From Tannerellaceae bacterium (GTDB lineage: Bacteria > Bacteroidota > Bacteroidia > Bacteroidales > Tannerellaceae), in contig JAISDJ010000307.1 of NCBI GenBank assembly GCA_031264865.1, forward strand, positions 1 to 48,237: a DNA stretch of 48,237 nt, written 5' to 3'. The translations under genes and the position numbers were made by a program. The first letter of the stretch is position 1. Every line of letters begins with the position of its first letter. The notes beneath the pieces were generated by a model. That model made no database searches. It was not told the DNA's origin and worked only from the letters and a program-made list of their open reading frames with translations. Below are positions 33,392 through 43,441 of the stretch, in pieces.

Positions 33392-34867
33392 TTACCAGTT
33401 ACTGCCAAGTGGTGGAATTATCAACGTTTGCAGTGATTTTCCTGGCAAATTAAATGTTGCTGTGCAATTATTCAGACGAATTTTCGGAGTTGTTTCTCTT
33501 TCGGTTGTATTGAGAACTACTACGACAATTTCGCCGTCAGGATTTGAAAAAGCGACTGCTTTAACACCGTCGTTATAAGTGCTGCTGCCTATTCTTATCG
33601 CTCCTCGCTTGATAAATTTGCTGAAATGTCCAATCGTATAATAGGATGCCCTGACAGTAAATTCCTTTTTGTCTGTATCAAAAACAATCGGCGCTCCACC
33701 ACCGCTAGTTGGCGGGGTAGCTACGGGAGGATTGTTTCTGCGAGTTACGTTGTGAATCGGTCCGCCGTATTGATCAAGTACCATATTCCATGCAACTATA
33801 GCAGACGTAAAATTATTGAAATCCATAATTGTTTCTTTAGCATATCGTTCTACAGTATTCCAATAATTTACTCCTCCTACAATAGGTCCACCAGTCATAT
33901 TCTCAGTGGCTACCAACGGTTTATCAGGAAAAAGTTCGTGCGCCATTCTCAGATTATCAAAATGATCACCCGAATACCAATGATGGGCAATACCCCAAAT
34001 AGCGTTGTCAGCGCCTGGAACCGAAAACGATTCTCTGGCACGTTCCATTACGCGCTCTTTGTTATGATCCCAAATCATAATTTTTGTTTCACCAAAACCG
34101 TTTTTCTCAAGGGTAGGGCGAAGAAAATTTACGGCGAATAAGGCTTCTTCTTTACCACTCCAAACACAACTTTCAAAGGTTTGTACCGCTTTAGCCTCAT
34201 TTTGAATGGAAACTCCGAAGAATTCAACACCTTCTTTTTTATATTCTTCCAAATAGCGTGAAAAATAGTTTGCCCAGGTTTGCCAATATTCCGGCAAAAG
34301 ACGGCCTCCTTGAGTTACTTTCTTTGTGTCTTTCATCCATGCGGGTGGTGACCAGGGCGATGCAAAAAGCCACAAATCGGAATTAGCTTTGAGTGCTGCT
34401 TTAATCATCGGCATAACATCTCTTCTTTCTCTGTCGAGACTGAATGTCTTTAATTCAACATCACCATCTTCGACATAAACGTAATCCTCCGTTGAATAAT
34501 CGCAGGAATTAATATGTGTACGGCAAAAATTCAAGCCGATACCGCTTTTACTAAAATACAACTCGATAACTTTCTGCTTTTGAGCAGGAGTTAACATCGT
34601 GAAATTGACTGCAGAAGCTTCAGTAAATGCAGCTCCAAAGCCGAGCATTCGCTGATATTTAAACTCAGGATAAATGCAAATCAACAGATTTTCGGTCTCA
34701 AGATCTCGTTGTAATACAATATCCTGTTGTTCAACAAGCATCTCATTTTGATTTGCCGCACTTAAAAAGACTTTCACCTTTTTGCCGTCTGTTTGAGCAA
34801 AGAGTGACATTGAAAAGACAATCAATGCACTGATTATTAATGCTCTTTGTTTAATATGACTTTTCAT
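33392..34867 (-). CDS. GH30 glycoside hydrolase, secreted (copy 2)
   Basis: 491 residues, signal peptide MKSHIKQRALIISALIVFSM... cleaved near SLFAQ. Same architecture and register as copy 1: acid/base Glu224 (GVSIQNEAKA), nucleophile Glu322 (LVATENMTGG). The main difference is a Pro/Thr/Gly-rich insertion after HNVTRRNN (PPVATPPTSGGGAP) in the loop before the C-terminal beta domain, where copy 1 is shorter. The gap to copy 1 is 62 bases. Retention of both copies with intact catalytic residues suggests different chain-length or linkage preferences rather than redundancy. Confidence 0.9.
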   Translation of the reverse strand: MKSHIKQRALIISALIVFSMSLFAQTDGKKVKVFLSAANQNEMLVEQQDIVLQRDLETENLLICIYPEFKYQRMLGFGAAFTEASAVNFTMLTPAQKQKVIELYFSKSGIGLNFCRTHINSCDYSTEDYVYVEDGDVELKTFSLDRERRDVMPMIKAALKANSDLWLFASPWSPPAWMKDTKKVTQGGRLLPEYWQTWANYFSRYLEEYKKEGVEFFGVSIQNEAKAVQTFESCVWSGKEEALFAVNFLRPTLEKNGFGETKIMIWDHNKERVMERARESFSVPGADNAIWGIAHHWYSGDHFDNLRMAHELFPDKPLVATENMTGGPIVGGVNYWNTVERYAKETIMDFNNFTSAIVAWNMVLDQYGGPIHNVTRRNNPPVATPPTSGGGAPIVFDTDKKEFTVRASYYTIGHFSKFIKRGAIRIGSSTYNDGVKAVAFSNPDGEIVVVVLNTTERETTPKIRLNNCTATFNLPGKSLQTLIIPPLGSNW

Positions 34868-34941
34868 TTTATTGTGATTAAAATTGTGATTAAAATAATT
34901 TATAATCTGATGTACCGTTCTCGCATTACAAATCGATCATG

Positions 34942-36501
34942 TTATTTAACATCCCACACATATGTACCTACTGAGTTCGGTTGCAAGAGTATATTGGCAT
35001 ATTCGCCTTTATACTGTACTCTGAATGAATTTACAGTGGAATTATCATTCACTACGATTAGGACGATTTTACCATCGGGTGTACGAAAAGCTACATTTGG
35101 TAATGCATCAACATTGTCAAATGAGCTTACCCACACAAGATCCGGATGGTCTTGAAGATTAGTGGCTAGCAACACTGACTGGTCGCCTTTGTTGGTAGAT
35201 TTAATACGTACCGAACCGGGACGTACAAATTTCGAAGCATGTGCGATTACATAATATGCAATGTTGCGACTTACGTTATCTCCATCAATTGTCACTGCAC
35301 CCTGACACGACGAACAACCGCCATCGTCGGTATGCGGGTCATTGTTGGGATCGGCAGCCAAATTCCACAGGATAACATTACGGCTCCAATTCTGTATCAC
35401 GTTAATAATCATGCGTTTTACCTGTGCCGCAATGGCAATCGTGTTAGTTCCCGGTCTTTCCGTCACCATTTGCTCGGTAAAGTAAATATGTTTATCCGGA
35501 CGGGCATTGTGTACCAAAGTCATGGCGCTCATGTCGCCACCATAATGATGGTAACCTGTTCCATCGACATATTGTGCCGCTTCGTGATCACGCAACACCG
35601 TGAGGGCATAGTCGGGACGATCAAGATTATGATCGTAAAGCACGATTTTAGTTGATAAATTGGCGGCTCTAAGTGCAGGACCAAGATTATTCTTGATAAA
35701 TTCAGTTTGTTCAGTTGCGTTCATCATCATACTGGGTGTATTACCTGCATGAATCGGTTCGTTCTGAATTGTGATAGCGTCTATCGTGATTCCTTCCTTC
35801 TTCATCTCCTGAATATATCTCACAAAATAGCGGGCATATACGTCATAACAATCTTTTTTGAGTGCTCCTCCTTTTACTTTACCATTGGTTTTCATCCATA
35901 CAGGTGGCGACCATGGTGATCCCAAAATTTTGATATTAGGATTGATAGCTAAGATTTCTTTCATGACAGGAATCACATCCAGTTTGTCCTGTGCCAAGTC
36001 GAATTTGGCTAACGGAAAATCCGTTTCACCTTCAGGCAAATCGTTATATGAAAAAACAAAGCTATTCAAATCCGACGCCCCAATGGAAAGGCGGATATAA
36101 CTGATTCCGATTGCATTTCCCTCAGTAGCAAACAGTTCTTTCACCAGTTTGGTACGTTCCGTTTTGTTCATCATCATCATCAGTCCGGCACTCCCGCCGG
36201 TAAGTGCAAATCCGAATCCATCTACCGTTTGCATGATTTGTTGTTCGTCGATCACAATAGGCGTTCCTCCTCCTCCGCGACCACTGGTAATGAAGGTAAA
36301 AGGTACTTTTTCGGATTGTTGTACGAAAAGCGACGAACGGTCATATGTTGTGACCCACGAATCAATTTGTCGTCCCGATAACTGCGGCTGAGGTTGTTGC
36401 CGACGTTGTCCTTGTTCCTGTTGAGCCGTAAGCGGCAAAGCACTGCATGCCAATGCGATGCAGAGAAATGTTTTAATCTGATTTTTTGCTATTTGTGCCA
36501 T
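34942..36501 (-). CDS. GH30 glycoside hydrolase, divergent member of the cluster
   Basis: 519 residues; signal peptide (MAQIAKNQIKTFLCIALACS...LTAQ), then a Gln/Arg-rich stretch (GQRRQQPQPQ) before the catalytic domain. Acid/base Glu248 in AITIQNEPIHAGN and nucleophile Glu343 in HIYFTEQMVTERPG; GSPWSPPVWMKT is conserved. It carries a short Cys pair (GGCSSCQG) in the C-terminal half not seen in the two paralogues. It is the first enzyme after SusD in the locus, so it may be the principal endo-acting enzyme. The sequence pattern is that of Bacteroidetes GH30_3-like endo-beta-1,6-glucanases; the subfamily is inference. Confidence 0.88.
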   Translation of the reverse strand: MAQIAKNQIKTFLCIALACSALPLTAQQEQGQRRQQPQPQLSGRQIDSWVTTYDRSSLFVQQSEKVPFTFITSGRGGGGTPIVIDEQQIMQTVDGFGFALTGGSAGLMMMMNKTERTKLVKELFATEGNAIGISYIRLSIGASDLNSFVFSYNDLPEGETDFPLAKFDLAQDKLDVIPVMKEILAINPNIKILGSPWSPPVWMKTNGKVKGGALKKDCYDVYARYFVRYIQEMKKEGITIDAITIQNEPIHAGNTPSMMMNATEQTEFIKNNLGPALRAANLSTKIVLYDHNLDRPDYALTVLRDHEAAQYVDGTGYHHYGGDMSAMTLVHNARPDKHIYFTEQMVTERPGTNTIAIAAQVKRMIINVIQNWSRNVILWNLAADPNNDPHTDDGGCSSCQGAVTIDGDNVSRNIAYYVIAHASKFVRPGSVRIKSTNKGDQSVLLATNLQDHPDLVWVSSFDNVDALPNVAFRTPDGKIVLIVVNDNSTVNSFRVQYKGEYANILLQPNSVGTYVWDVK

Positions 36502-36576
36502 TATTATTATTTTTAATATTTATGTAAAGTTAAAGTAAACTTTGATGTCTCATAAAATGAATTGAAGAAATCATGA

Positions 36577-38136
36577 TTAATATCCCGGATTTTGAGTGAG
36601 ATTCGGGTTTTCGTCCATTATATTTGCCGGAATAGGAAGTATGTAGGAGTATTGTTCGAAAGGATATACCAAATCCAGCCGATCCGGATCCCTTTGCTTT
36701 GCTGTATTCATCACCTCTTCTACCTTATCCAAGCGCACCAGATCGAACCAACGCTGACCCTCGAATGCCAATTCAAGACGACGTTCTTTCAAATAAGCAT
36801 TCAATATGGCATCCTTGCTGATTGTTGCCGATGCAGGTAAATTATCTAATCCTGCGCGATTTCTCGTCTGGTTGATGATGGCCGCTGCTCCGGCAAAATC
36901 ACCTTTACTAATAAGGGATTCGGCTTTCAGTAGAAGAATATCGGCATATCTGATTTTGATGATACTGCTATGAGAACTACGGCATTTGAACATAAAAGCA
37001 TAATTATTAGAAGGATAATGATTGGTCCATCCGCCAGACGCACGCCATACGATTGCTTGTTCGTAACGCTTGTCGACTCCTTCGCTGTTGTATTCGTTAA
37101 CAATATCGCGGCTTGGAGTAATCCATTTTGCCCAAGTGAAATTATTATTCCAGTTATCGAGCCGACGACCAAACATATACGATACCCAACTGGTAGCGCC
37201 AGGGAAATAAGCCGCTTCGTAAATACTTTCAATAGTATACCTTTCTTTCGCGCCAATGGATCTGTTTTCATTCGACACCGGTGCATCTGGATCGGTAAGT
37301 ACGACCTCCCAAAGGTCTGAGAAATCGTCTACTAGTTTAAAACCTGCAGCCGCTAATTCATCGGCATATCTGATCACCTTGTCGTAATCGCGCAAAGGTT
37401 TTTCGGCATACAGTTTTGCTAATAACGCACGAGCAACATTTTTTGAAGGTATACTCACAAATTCATTTTTGTCTCTGCTGGCAGGAGATTCCTCAATCGC
37501 ATCTGCCAATCCTTCGATAAGGTCTTGCTCAATTTGTTTGTACACGTCAATTTCTTCCGATTGATCCGGAAACCAAACAGGATATATATCCTCAACATTT
37601 TCAGAAGTAATATCTGCTGCCACAGTAAGATTTAGCGGTACTCTGCTCCATATCCTTACCATGTCAAAATATGCCATTGCACGGAGTATTTTCCCCTCGG
37701 CTTTAAATTGCCGTTTTTCAGCATCTGTAAGATCTGCCACATCGTCAACTCCCCAGATCATTTTATTGAAGCATGCTATATTAGACATATAAGCGGTCCA
37801 GTCGCGAGTCAGGTTGATACTTGATCCCTCAATGGAGTTATTGGCAAATGGAGTAGTTTCATTACCATATGTTCCTGCGTAAGCATTGTCTGCATGAGTT
37901 TCGTTAAGCAGTAATATATCAAGATACCAAGGCTCCTGGTCGTTTCTAAACTGACGCAGGAAGTCATTGCTGTTGCGGTAGCTTAGTACAGCAGCCTTGT
38001 CAACGAATATAGGTTTTACCTGATTCTCTATTCCTTGCGTAATATCCGAATACACACTTACGGGATCATAATCCAAGGAACAGGATATCGCCAGCGAAAA
38101 GGCGAAAACTATCAATAATAAAGATTTTATTTTCAT
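36577..38136 (-). CDS. SusD/RagB-family nutrient-binding lipoprotein
   Basis: 519-residue surface lipoprotein; signal MKIKSLLLIVFAFSLAISC with the lipidated Cys at 19. SusD features: NDFLRQFRNDQEPWYLDILL region, TPR-like helices (RAMAYFDMVRIWSRVPL; YADILLLKAESLISKGDFAG), and a C-terminal ERRLELAFEGQRWFDLVRL followed by LPIPANIMDENPNLTQNPGY, the family's usual end. It lies 12 bases after the SusC gene and 75 bases before the first GH30 gene, placing it in a single utilization operon. Confidence 0.94.
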   Translation of the reverse strand: MKIKSLLLIVFAFSLAISCSLDYDPVSVYSDITQGIENQVKPIFVDKAAVLSYRNSNDFLRQFRNDQEPWYLDILLLNETHADNAYAGTYGNETTPFANNSIEGSSINLTRDWTAYMSNIACFNKMIWGVDDVADLTDAEKRQFKAEGKILRAMAYFDMVRIWSRVPLNLTVAADITSENVEDIYPVWFPDQSEEIDVYKQIEQDLIEGLADAIEESPASRDKNEFVSIPSKNVARALLAKLYAEKPLRDYDKVIRYADELAAAGFKLVDDFSDLWEVVLTDPDAPVSNENRSIGAKERYTIESIYEAAYFPGATSWVSYMFGRRLDNWNNNFTWAKWITPSRDIVNEYNSEGVDKRYEQAIVWRASGGWTNHYPSNNYAFMFKCRSSHSSIIKIRYADILLLKAESLISKGDFAGAAAIINQTRNRAGLDNLPASATISKDAILNAYLKERRLELAFEGQRWFDLVRLDKVEEVMNTAKQRDPDRLDLVYPFEQYSYILPIPANIMDENPNLTQNPGY

Positions 38137-38148
38137 GTCTTTTCTTTT

Positions 38149-41100
38149 TTAAAATTCAATATTTATACCAAATACATACTGTTTGCTATGAGGATAAGTT
38201 CCCCAGTCAATACCTTGTATTGCACCTCTGCTTCCATACTCGTTCACTTCAGGATCCATACCATTGTATTTAGTCAGGGTCAAAAGATTACGTGCAGTAA
38301 AATAAGGTTGCAGACGTGTAATTCCTAATTTGCTGATGAGTGAACCTTTGAAATTGTAAGACAGAGAAATATCCTTTAAACGAAGATAACTGCCGTCCTC
38401 AATAAAAAAGGTTGAGGGTTGAATGCTCCATCCTACTTTTGGAATATCGGTAACATCTCCTGGATTTCTCCAACGCCTCAATACATCAACAGATTGATTC
38501 CTACAGTCATACATACCTACAAGGTCGCCTGTCGATGCGTTAAAAATATCGTTGCCATACGAACCCTGTATGAAAATCATTAAGTTGAATCTTTTATACG
38601 AAATGGTATTGGTTAATCCATAAGTGAATGTAGGATTCGGATCGCCGATATAAGTTTTGTCGGAAGCTGTAATTTTGCCATCTCCATTGATGTCGCGATA
38701 AATCGCATCTCCTGTTTGAGGATCAACACCATCCATGTAATAGCCCCAGAATCTGCTAAGAGAACCTCCTGCTGCATTGCGGATACAGTATGTATTATGG
38801 AAAGCATCTGTTGTTTGAGCTTCATAATATACCTGTTGCAACTGAAGTTTTTCCAATTTATTTTTATTGCTGGAAATATTAAATTCGGTATCCCATTGAA
38901 AGTCTTTACGAGCAATATTCCGGGAATTAATCGTAATTTCCCACCCTCGGTTGCTCATTTCACCTTCATTACGGACAATCGTATTTGAGGCGGCTGCGCC
39001 TGCCGGCAACGACACATTCATCAACATGTCGGTAGTGTATTTGTAATACCAGTCCAGCACGAGAGAAAGACGACCGTCAAGTAATAATCCATCCACGCCT
39101 ATACTGGTTTGAGTTGTTGTCTCCCATGTAAGGTCTTTGTTCCGGATATTGGATTGTGAAATGCTGACCATATCATTTTCCTGTCCTGCTACCCACCAAT
39201 TTTGGCGGCTTGCGCTATAACGTTGCAGATAAGCATACTCATTTATACCCGACTGATTCCCCGTTTGTCCCCAGCCTGCACGGATTTTCAAATCATCTAG
39301 CCATGGTAATCCCTGCATGAACTCTTCCGCAGAGATACGCCATGCTGCCGATGCCGATGGGAAAGTACCCCAGCGATGGTCAGGATGTAATCTTGATGAA
39401 CCGTCTTGACGAACGGTTGCCGAAAAAAGATATTTGCTGTTGAAATTGTAGGAAAGACGTCCAAAGTATGACATGATTGCCCATTGATTACCATCAGAGC
39501 CGGTTCCACCGGTGCCAGTACCGATATTAAGTGTGTTAGCTACATTGAGGGTTTGAATGATATCATCCTTAAAATGAGTCCCGTTAACATAATTCCGTGT
39601 CATGGTAGATTCCGTCCACGAGGAACCCAACATCGCTTCAATATTGTGGCTGGCAAAACTTTTTTTGTAGTTCAAGACATTATCAAAGGTAAAAACAGTG
39701 ATTTGTTGGCGAAGATCCGATGCCGAACCCCAGTCGGAACGATCAGAACTATGTTTGGGAGGCGAGAAATTGGTGTTAATCTGGTTACTCCTATCCATTG
39801 AGAATGATGTATTGAGGTTCAACTCAGGCAAAAAGGTGATCATTGAAGTACCTGTTGTTATTAACCTGGTGTTGCGGTTATTTCTGTATTTACCGTCAGA
39901 TATAGATTCGAGAGGGTTTGTAAGAGGTTCCCCGTAAAAATTCCGATTGAAAAATCCTTCATCATTATAAACGGGTAATGATGTAGGTAAGGCAACAACA
40001 GCCAATACTACGCCTCCGCGATTTGCACCGTAACCCGTAGTGATTCCATTTAGCTTTCTTTCCGAAAAGTTTGTGTTTATTCCGAGTTTCAGCCATTTCC
40101 GTACTTGGCTATCAATACTTGCACGAAAGTTGTAACGCTGATTGTAAGTCGAATTAATTACACCTTTTTCTTTCATGTAACCTCCCGACACAAAATAACG
40201 AAGTTTTTGATTACCATCGGATACTTGCACTTGATAGTTTTGGTTAACGCCCATGCCGTATACTTCATTAAACCAATCGGTTATATCCTCTGTCCCCATT
40301 TCCGCTGCGCGCTGGGGGGATATTTCTTCTATCAATTCTTTAAACTGAACTGCATTGAGCGATTCAATCTGGTTACCAACTTTGGTGAAACCTAATTGTG
40401 TACTTACCCGTATCTTTGCTCCACCTTCCGCCTGCTTTGTGGTGATAAGCACTACACCGTTAGCCGCACGTGAACCGTAAATGGCAGCTGAAGAGGCATC
40501 CTTCAATACCTGTAGACTGGCAATATCATTAGGCGATAGGAAGTTCAGATTGCTTACCGGTACTCCATCAACTACATAAAGCGGTTCGTTACTACCTGTA
40601 ATAGATGTAGTACCGCGCACGCGGATCACCATATCTGCTCCGGGTGTACCACTCGGCATATACACATGTACACCGGCTGCTCTACCCTGTATGGCTTGTA
40701 CAGCATCAACAACAGGACGTTCGTCGAGATCTTTGGTAGATACAGTAGATACAGCTGTAGTCACGTCCTTTTTGGCTACCGTGCCATAACCAATGACAAC
40801 GACTTCATCAAGGACTTTGGTGTCTTCCACTAATTCTATCATGATATTTGTTTGGTTACCTATCGCAATTTCTCTTGTTATATAACCGATATAGGAGATA
40901 TTTAAGGTGGCATTTGGAGAGATCCTCAAATTGAATCGTCCGTTTACATCTGTGATGATGCCGTTGTTGGTGCCTTTTTCCACTACATTGGCACCAATGA
41001 TAGGCTCTCCGTTTGTATCGGTTACAGTTCCTGATACCTGCCTGCCGTCTTGTTGAACGATAGGAGCCGCTCTTTTACTCAATAGGATGTGAGTACCTTC

Positions 41101-41436
41101 CATAACATAATCGATGTCTGTATTCGCTAAGAGGTTACTTAGTACTTCAGACACTGGCTTATTTTTGACATTGGCCGATACTTTGCGGTTTACATTTACA
41201 TAATTGTTGTAAATAAAAAGATAGTCTGTTTGACTTTCTATCTCAGCTAGAATTTCATCCAACTGAACATTTTTCTTGTTGATATTGACTCTTGCATTTT
41301 GCGAAAGCGTATTTTCTGCGAAAGCGCATAGTATACTGATCATTAGTAGGAATGTGGTTAGTCGCATAATTCTAAAGATTTGAGTTAGTCGCGGATTTTT
41401 CAAACGATATCCTTTCGACAAAGATTTATTTTCCAT
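38149..41436 (-). CDS. SusC-type TonB-dependent receptor with STN signalling domain
   Basis: 1095 residues. After the signal region (RLTTFLLMISILCAFAENTL) comes an STN domain (INKKNVQLDEILAEIESQTDYLFIYN ... LANTDIDYVMEGTHILL). A carboxypeptidase-regulatory-like domain follows (VSGTVTDTNGEPIIGANVVE), then the plug (VVIGYGTVAKKDVTTAVSTV; LKDASSAAIYGSRAANGVV) and the barrel, ending YVFGINIEF. The STN domain means it signals to the FecR-type anti-sigma factor encoded just upstream, switching on its own operon when substrate is bound. A Met at residue 24 is a possible alternative start. Confidence 0.95.
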   Translation of the reverse strand: MENKSLSKGYRLKNPRLTQIFRIMRLTTFLLMISILCAFAENTLSQNARVNINKKNVQLDEILAEIESQTDYLFIYNNYVNVNRKVSANVKNKPVSEVLSNLLANTDIDYVMEGTHILLSKRAAPIVQQDGRQVSGTVTDTNGEPIIGANVVEKGTNNGIITDVNGRFNLRISPNATLNISYIGYITREIAIGNQTNIMIELVEDTKVLDEVVVIGYGTVAKKDVTTAVSTVSTKDLDERPVVDAVQAIQGRAAGVHVYMPSGTPGADMVIRVRGTTSITGSNEPLYVVDGVPVSNLNFLSPNDIASLQVLKDASSAAIYGSRAANGVVLITTKQAEGGAKIRVSTQLGFTKVGNQIESLNAVQFKELIEEISPQRAAEMGTEDITDWFNEVYGMGVNQNYQVQVSDGNQKLRYFVSGGYMKEKGVINSTYNQRYNFRASIDSQVRKWLKLGINTNFSERKLNGITTGYGANRGGVVLAVVALPTSLPVYNDEGFFNRNFYGEPLTNPLESISDGKYRNNRNTRLITTGTSMITFLPELNLNTSFSMDRSNQINTNFSPPKHSSDRSDWGSASDLRQQITVFTFDNVLNYKKSFASHNIEAMLGSSWTESTMTRNYVNGTHFKDDIIQTLNVANTLNIGTGTGGTGSDGNQWAIMSYFGRLSYNFNSKYLFSATVRQDGSSRLHPDHRWGTFPSASAAWRISAEEFMQGLPWLDDLKIRAGWGQTGNQSGINEYAYLQRYSASRQNWWVAGQENDMVSISQSNIRNKDLTWETTTQTSIGVDGLLLDGRLSLVLDWYYKYTTDMLMNVSLPAGAAASNTIVRNEGEMSNRGWEITINSRNIARKDFQWDTEFNISSNKNKLEKLQLQQVYYEAQTTDAFHNTYCIRNAAGGSLSRFWGYYMDGVDPQTGDAIYRDINGDGKITASDKTYIGDPNPTFTYGLTNTISYKRFNLMIFIQGSYGNDIFNASTGDLVGMYDCRNQSVDVLRRWRNPGDVTDIPKVGWSIQPSTFFIEDGSYLRLKDISLSYNFKGSLISKLGITRLQPYFTARNLLTLTKYNGMDPEVNEYGSRGAIQGIDWGTYPHSKQYVFGINIEF

Positions 41437-41492
41437 ATCTTTGTAATGTTTTGAAAATTAATACAGTTTATTTTTTTTAATTGTGTTAATGG

Positions 41493-41524
41493 ATGCTGGT
41501 AGGCGGTGGTGTGCTTACCAGCAT
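41493..41524. terminator. Strong hairpin between fecR and susC
   Basis: ATGCTGGTAGGC (41493-41504) pairs with GCTTACCAGCAT (41513-41524) over 12 positions including one G-T pair. A T-rich run (TTTCTTTT) follows on the plus strand only. On the minus strand, where the flanking genes lie, no T tract follows; it may be a processing or attenuation hairpin in the susC leader, or limit readthrough from fecR. Confidence 0.5.
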
Positions 41525-41603
41525 TTCTTTTAGACGATTTTTTGTTTTATCATAGGCAATACGTTTTTTAGTTAACAAATAGGGTTTATCTTGTAATCTT
41601 TAT

Positions 41604-42530
41604 TTATTCGATATAAATAATATGATTCTCGTCGTCGCGGGAAAACGAAAAACGAATATCTTTCTGTAATACCCGTAGGGCGTAGTCTATGCCGTCGGTA
41701 TGCCTGAATTTTCCGGTGTATGTGTATTTCTGAACTTGCTGGTTTTTTACTTCTATAGTTACACCATAATATTTTTCGAATGTTTTCATGATTTCGGTGA
41801 ATGGTTCGTTTTTAAAGCAGATCAGTCCTTCTATCCAGCGGTATTCGGTATAATCATCTATCCTTTCGATCGTAAATTTGTTGTCTTTTAGAATCGCTTT
41901 ACTATCAGGAGAAAGATAGACCACTTCTTTGCCGTCCGAAGATGAAACTTTTACCCTTCCTTTCATCAGTGTTGTTTCAAAATTGCCTTTTTCGCTATAG
42001 GCTTCCAGATTAAACTCTGTACCTAATGCTTCCACACTGCCTTGATTGGCGCTGACAATAAAGGGTTTTTCTTTGTCTTCTTTTACTTCAAAGTAGGCTT
42101 CTCCATTGAGGTACAGGCGGCGTTCCTTTTTGTTGAAGGAGTCCGGATATTTCAGTTCCGACCGAGCGTTCAGCCATACATTTGTTCCATCCGGTAATGA
42201 GATATTAACCCTTTGTCCGGCCGGGACGACGATTGACTGCATCGTTATGGCAATTGACGATTCCTGATAATTCGTATATAGGGAACCAATGCCTACTGTT
42301 ATTAAAACAACAGCGGCTATTTTCAGCCATTCAAGAATGAATTTACTTTGCAGATAGGTGTTTTTCTTATGACTTGTTTGGGCAAGTAACGTGATTGCAT
42401 CGAATAGTTTACGTTCTTTGTATAAGATTTGTTCATTCTCCGGAGAGGCTTCCATCCAGTTGCGAATTTGTTGTTCTTCTTCCATAGAAGCTAGACCTTC
42501 AAAAAACTTATAGAGTATTTCCTTTTTCAT
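41604..42530 (-). CDS. FecR-type anti-sigma factor / transmembrane signal transducer
   Basis: 308 residues. A cytoplasmic N-terminal part (~1-66) binds the sigma factor; one transmembrane helix is near 69-86 (LKIAAVVLITVGIGSLY). The periplasmic FecR domain has VVPAGQRVNISLPDGTNVWLNARSELKYP and RRLYLNGEAYFEVKED. A C-terminal domain (FTEIMKTFEKYYGVTIEV) contacts the STN domain of its receptor. It sits 167 bases upstream of the STN-containing SusC gene. The usual partner ECF sigma gene is not next to it: the upstream neighbour is divergent rpiA. Confidence 0.92.
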   Translation of the reverse strand: MKKEILYKFFEGLASMEEEQQIRNWMEASPENEQILYKERKLFDAITLLAQTSHKKNTYLQSKFILEWLKIAAVVLITVGIGSLYTNYQESSIAITMQSIVVPAGQRVNISLPDGTNVWLNARSELKYPDSFNKKERRLYLNGEAYFEVKEDKEKPFIVSANQGSVEALGTEFNLEAYSEKGNFETTLMKGRVKVSSSDGKEVVYLSPDSKAILKDNKFTIERIDDYTEYRWIEGLICFKNEPFTEIMKTFEKYYGVTIEVKNQQVQKYTYTGKFRHTDGIDYALRVLQKDIRFSFSRDDENHIIYIE

Positions 42531-42730
42531 ACGTTCTTATGATATAAATATCCAATTACATATTAATAACAGTTCAGAAAATAATCCCCCTAACGGGAAA
42601 TGTAATTTTCTTAGATGAAAGAATATAAAAAATCGGTAAAAGTAACATTAGAAAAAAGTAAAGGCATGATTGTATTGAATTTAAAAGATTTGTTTATTAC
42701 TTTGCATTGTAAAATAATCAGGCGAAACAA

Positions 42731-43441
42731 ATGGAGTGGAAAAATAATATAATCAATTCATTGCCGTGGGGGAAAACCATTACCCGAAGGGAAGAGAAAG
42801 AGATAATAGCCAATAGAATAGCCTCCCTGGCAAATGACGGAGATATTATAGGGATTGGTTCAGGATCAACATCTTATATGGCCTTATTGGCGCTTGCTAA
42901 ACGGGTAAAAGAGGAAAATATACAGATTAAAGCGATTCCAACTTCGCTTGAAATTACAATTGCATGTGCACAATTAGGTATTCCGGTCACGAGTCTGATG
43001 GAATATAAACCGGACTGGACATTCGATGGAGCAGATGAAATTGATAATCATTTAAGCTTGATAAAAGGGAGGGGAGGCGCTATGTTTAAAGAGAAGCTAT
43101 TGATTAATTCCAGCCCTAAGACTTACATTATCGCTGATTCGTCTAAAATGGTTTCTCGTTTGGGTAGTAACTTTCCTGTTCCGGTAGAGATTTTTCCACA
43201 TGCACTCACCTATGTAGGGCAGGCGCTTAGCGAATTATCTCCCCGCGAAGTAAATCTTCGGATGGCTGAAGGAAAAGACGGCCCTATTATTACAGAAAAT
43301 GGAAATCTGATTCTTGATGTCCGATTTGATGAAATACCTTGCACAATGGAAAAAGCTATTAAGTCTATAACAGGCGTTATTGAAAGTGGACTGTTTATAG
43401 GCTATGACATAGAGGTATTGAATGCCGGTACATTCGTTTAA
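42731..43441 (+). CDS. rpiA: Ribose-5-phosphate isomerase A
   Basis: 236 residues. Family motifs are all present: GIGSGSTSYMALLAL (phosphate loop), TFDGADEID (active-site Asp pair) and LIKGRGGAMFKEKLL. It interconverts ribose-5-phosphate and ribulose-5-phosphate in the pentose phosphate pathway in the cytoplasm. The N-terminus carries a few extra residues (MEWKNNIINSLPWG) before the usual start of homology. It overlaps the convergent nitroreductase gene by four bases at the stop codons. A promoter-like TTACTTTGCA lies ~30 bases upstream. Confidence 0.93.
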   Translation: MEWKNNIINSLPWGKTITRREEKEIIANRIASLANDGDIIGIGSGSTSYMALLALAKRVKEENIQIKAIPTSLEITIACAQLGIPVTSLMEYKPDWTFDGADEIDNHLSLIKGRGGAMFKEKLLINSSPKTYIIADSSKMVSRLGSNFPVPVEIFPHALTYVGQALSELSPREVNLRMAEGKDGPIITENGNLILDVRFDEIPCTMEKAIKSITGVIESGLFIGYDIEVLNAGTFV

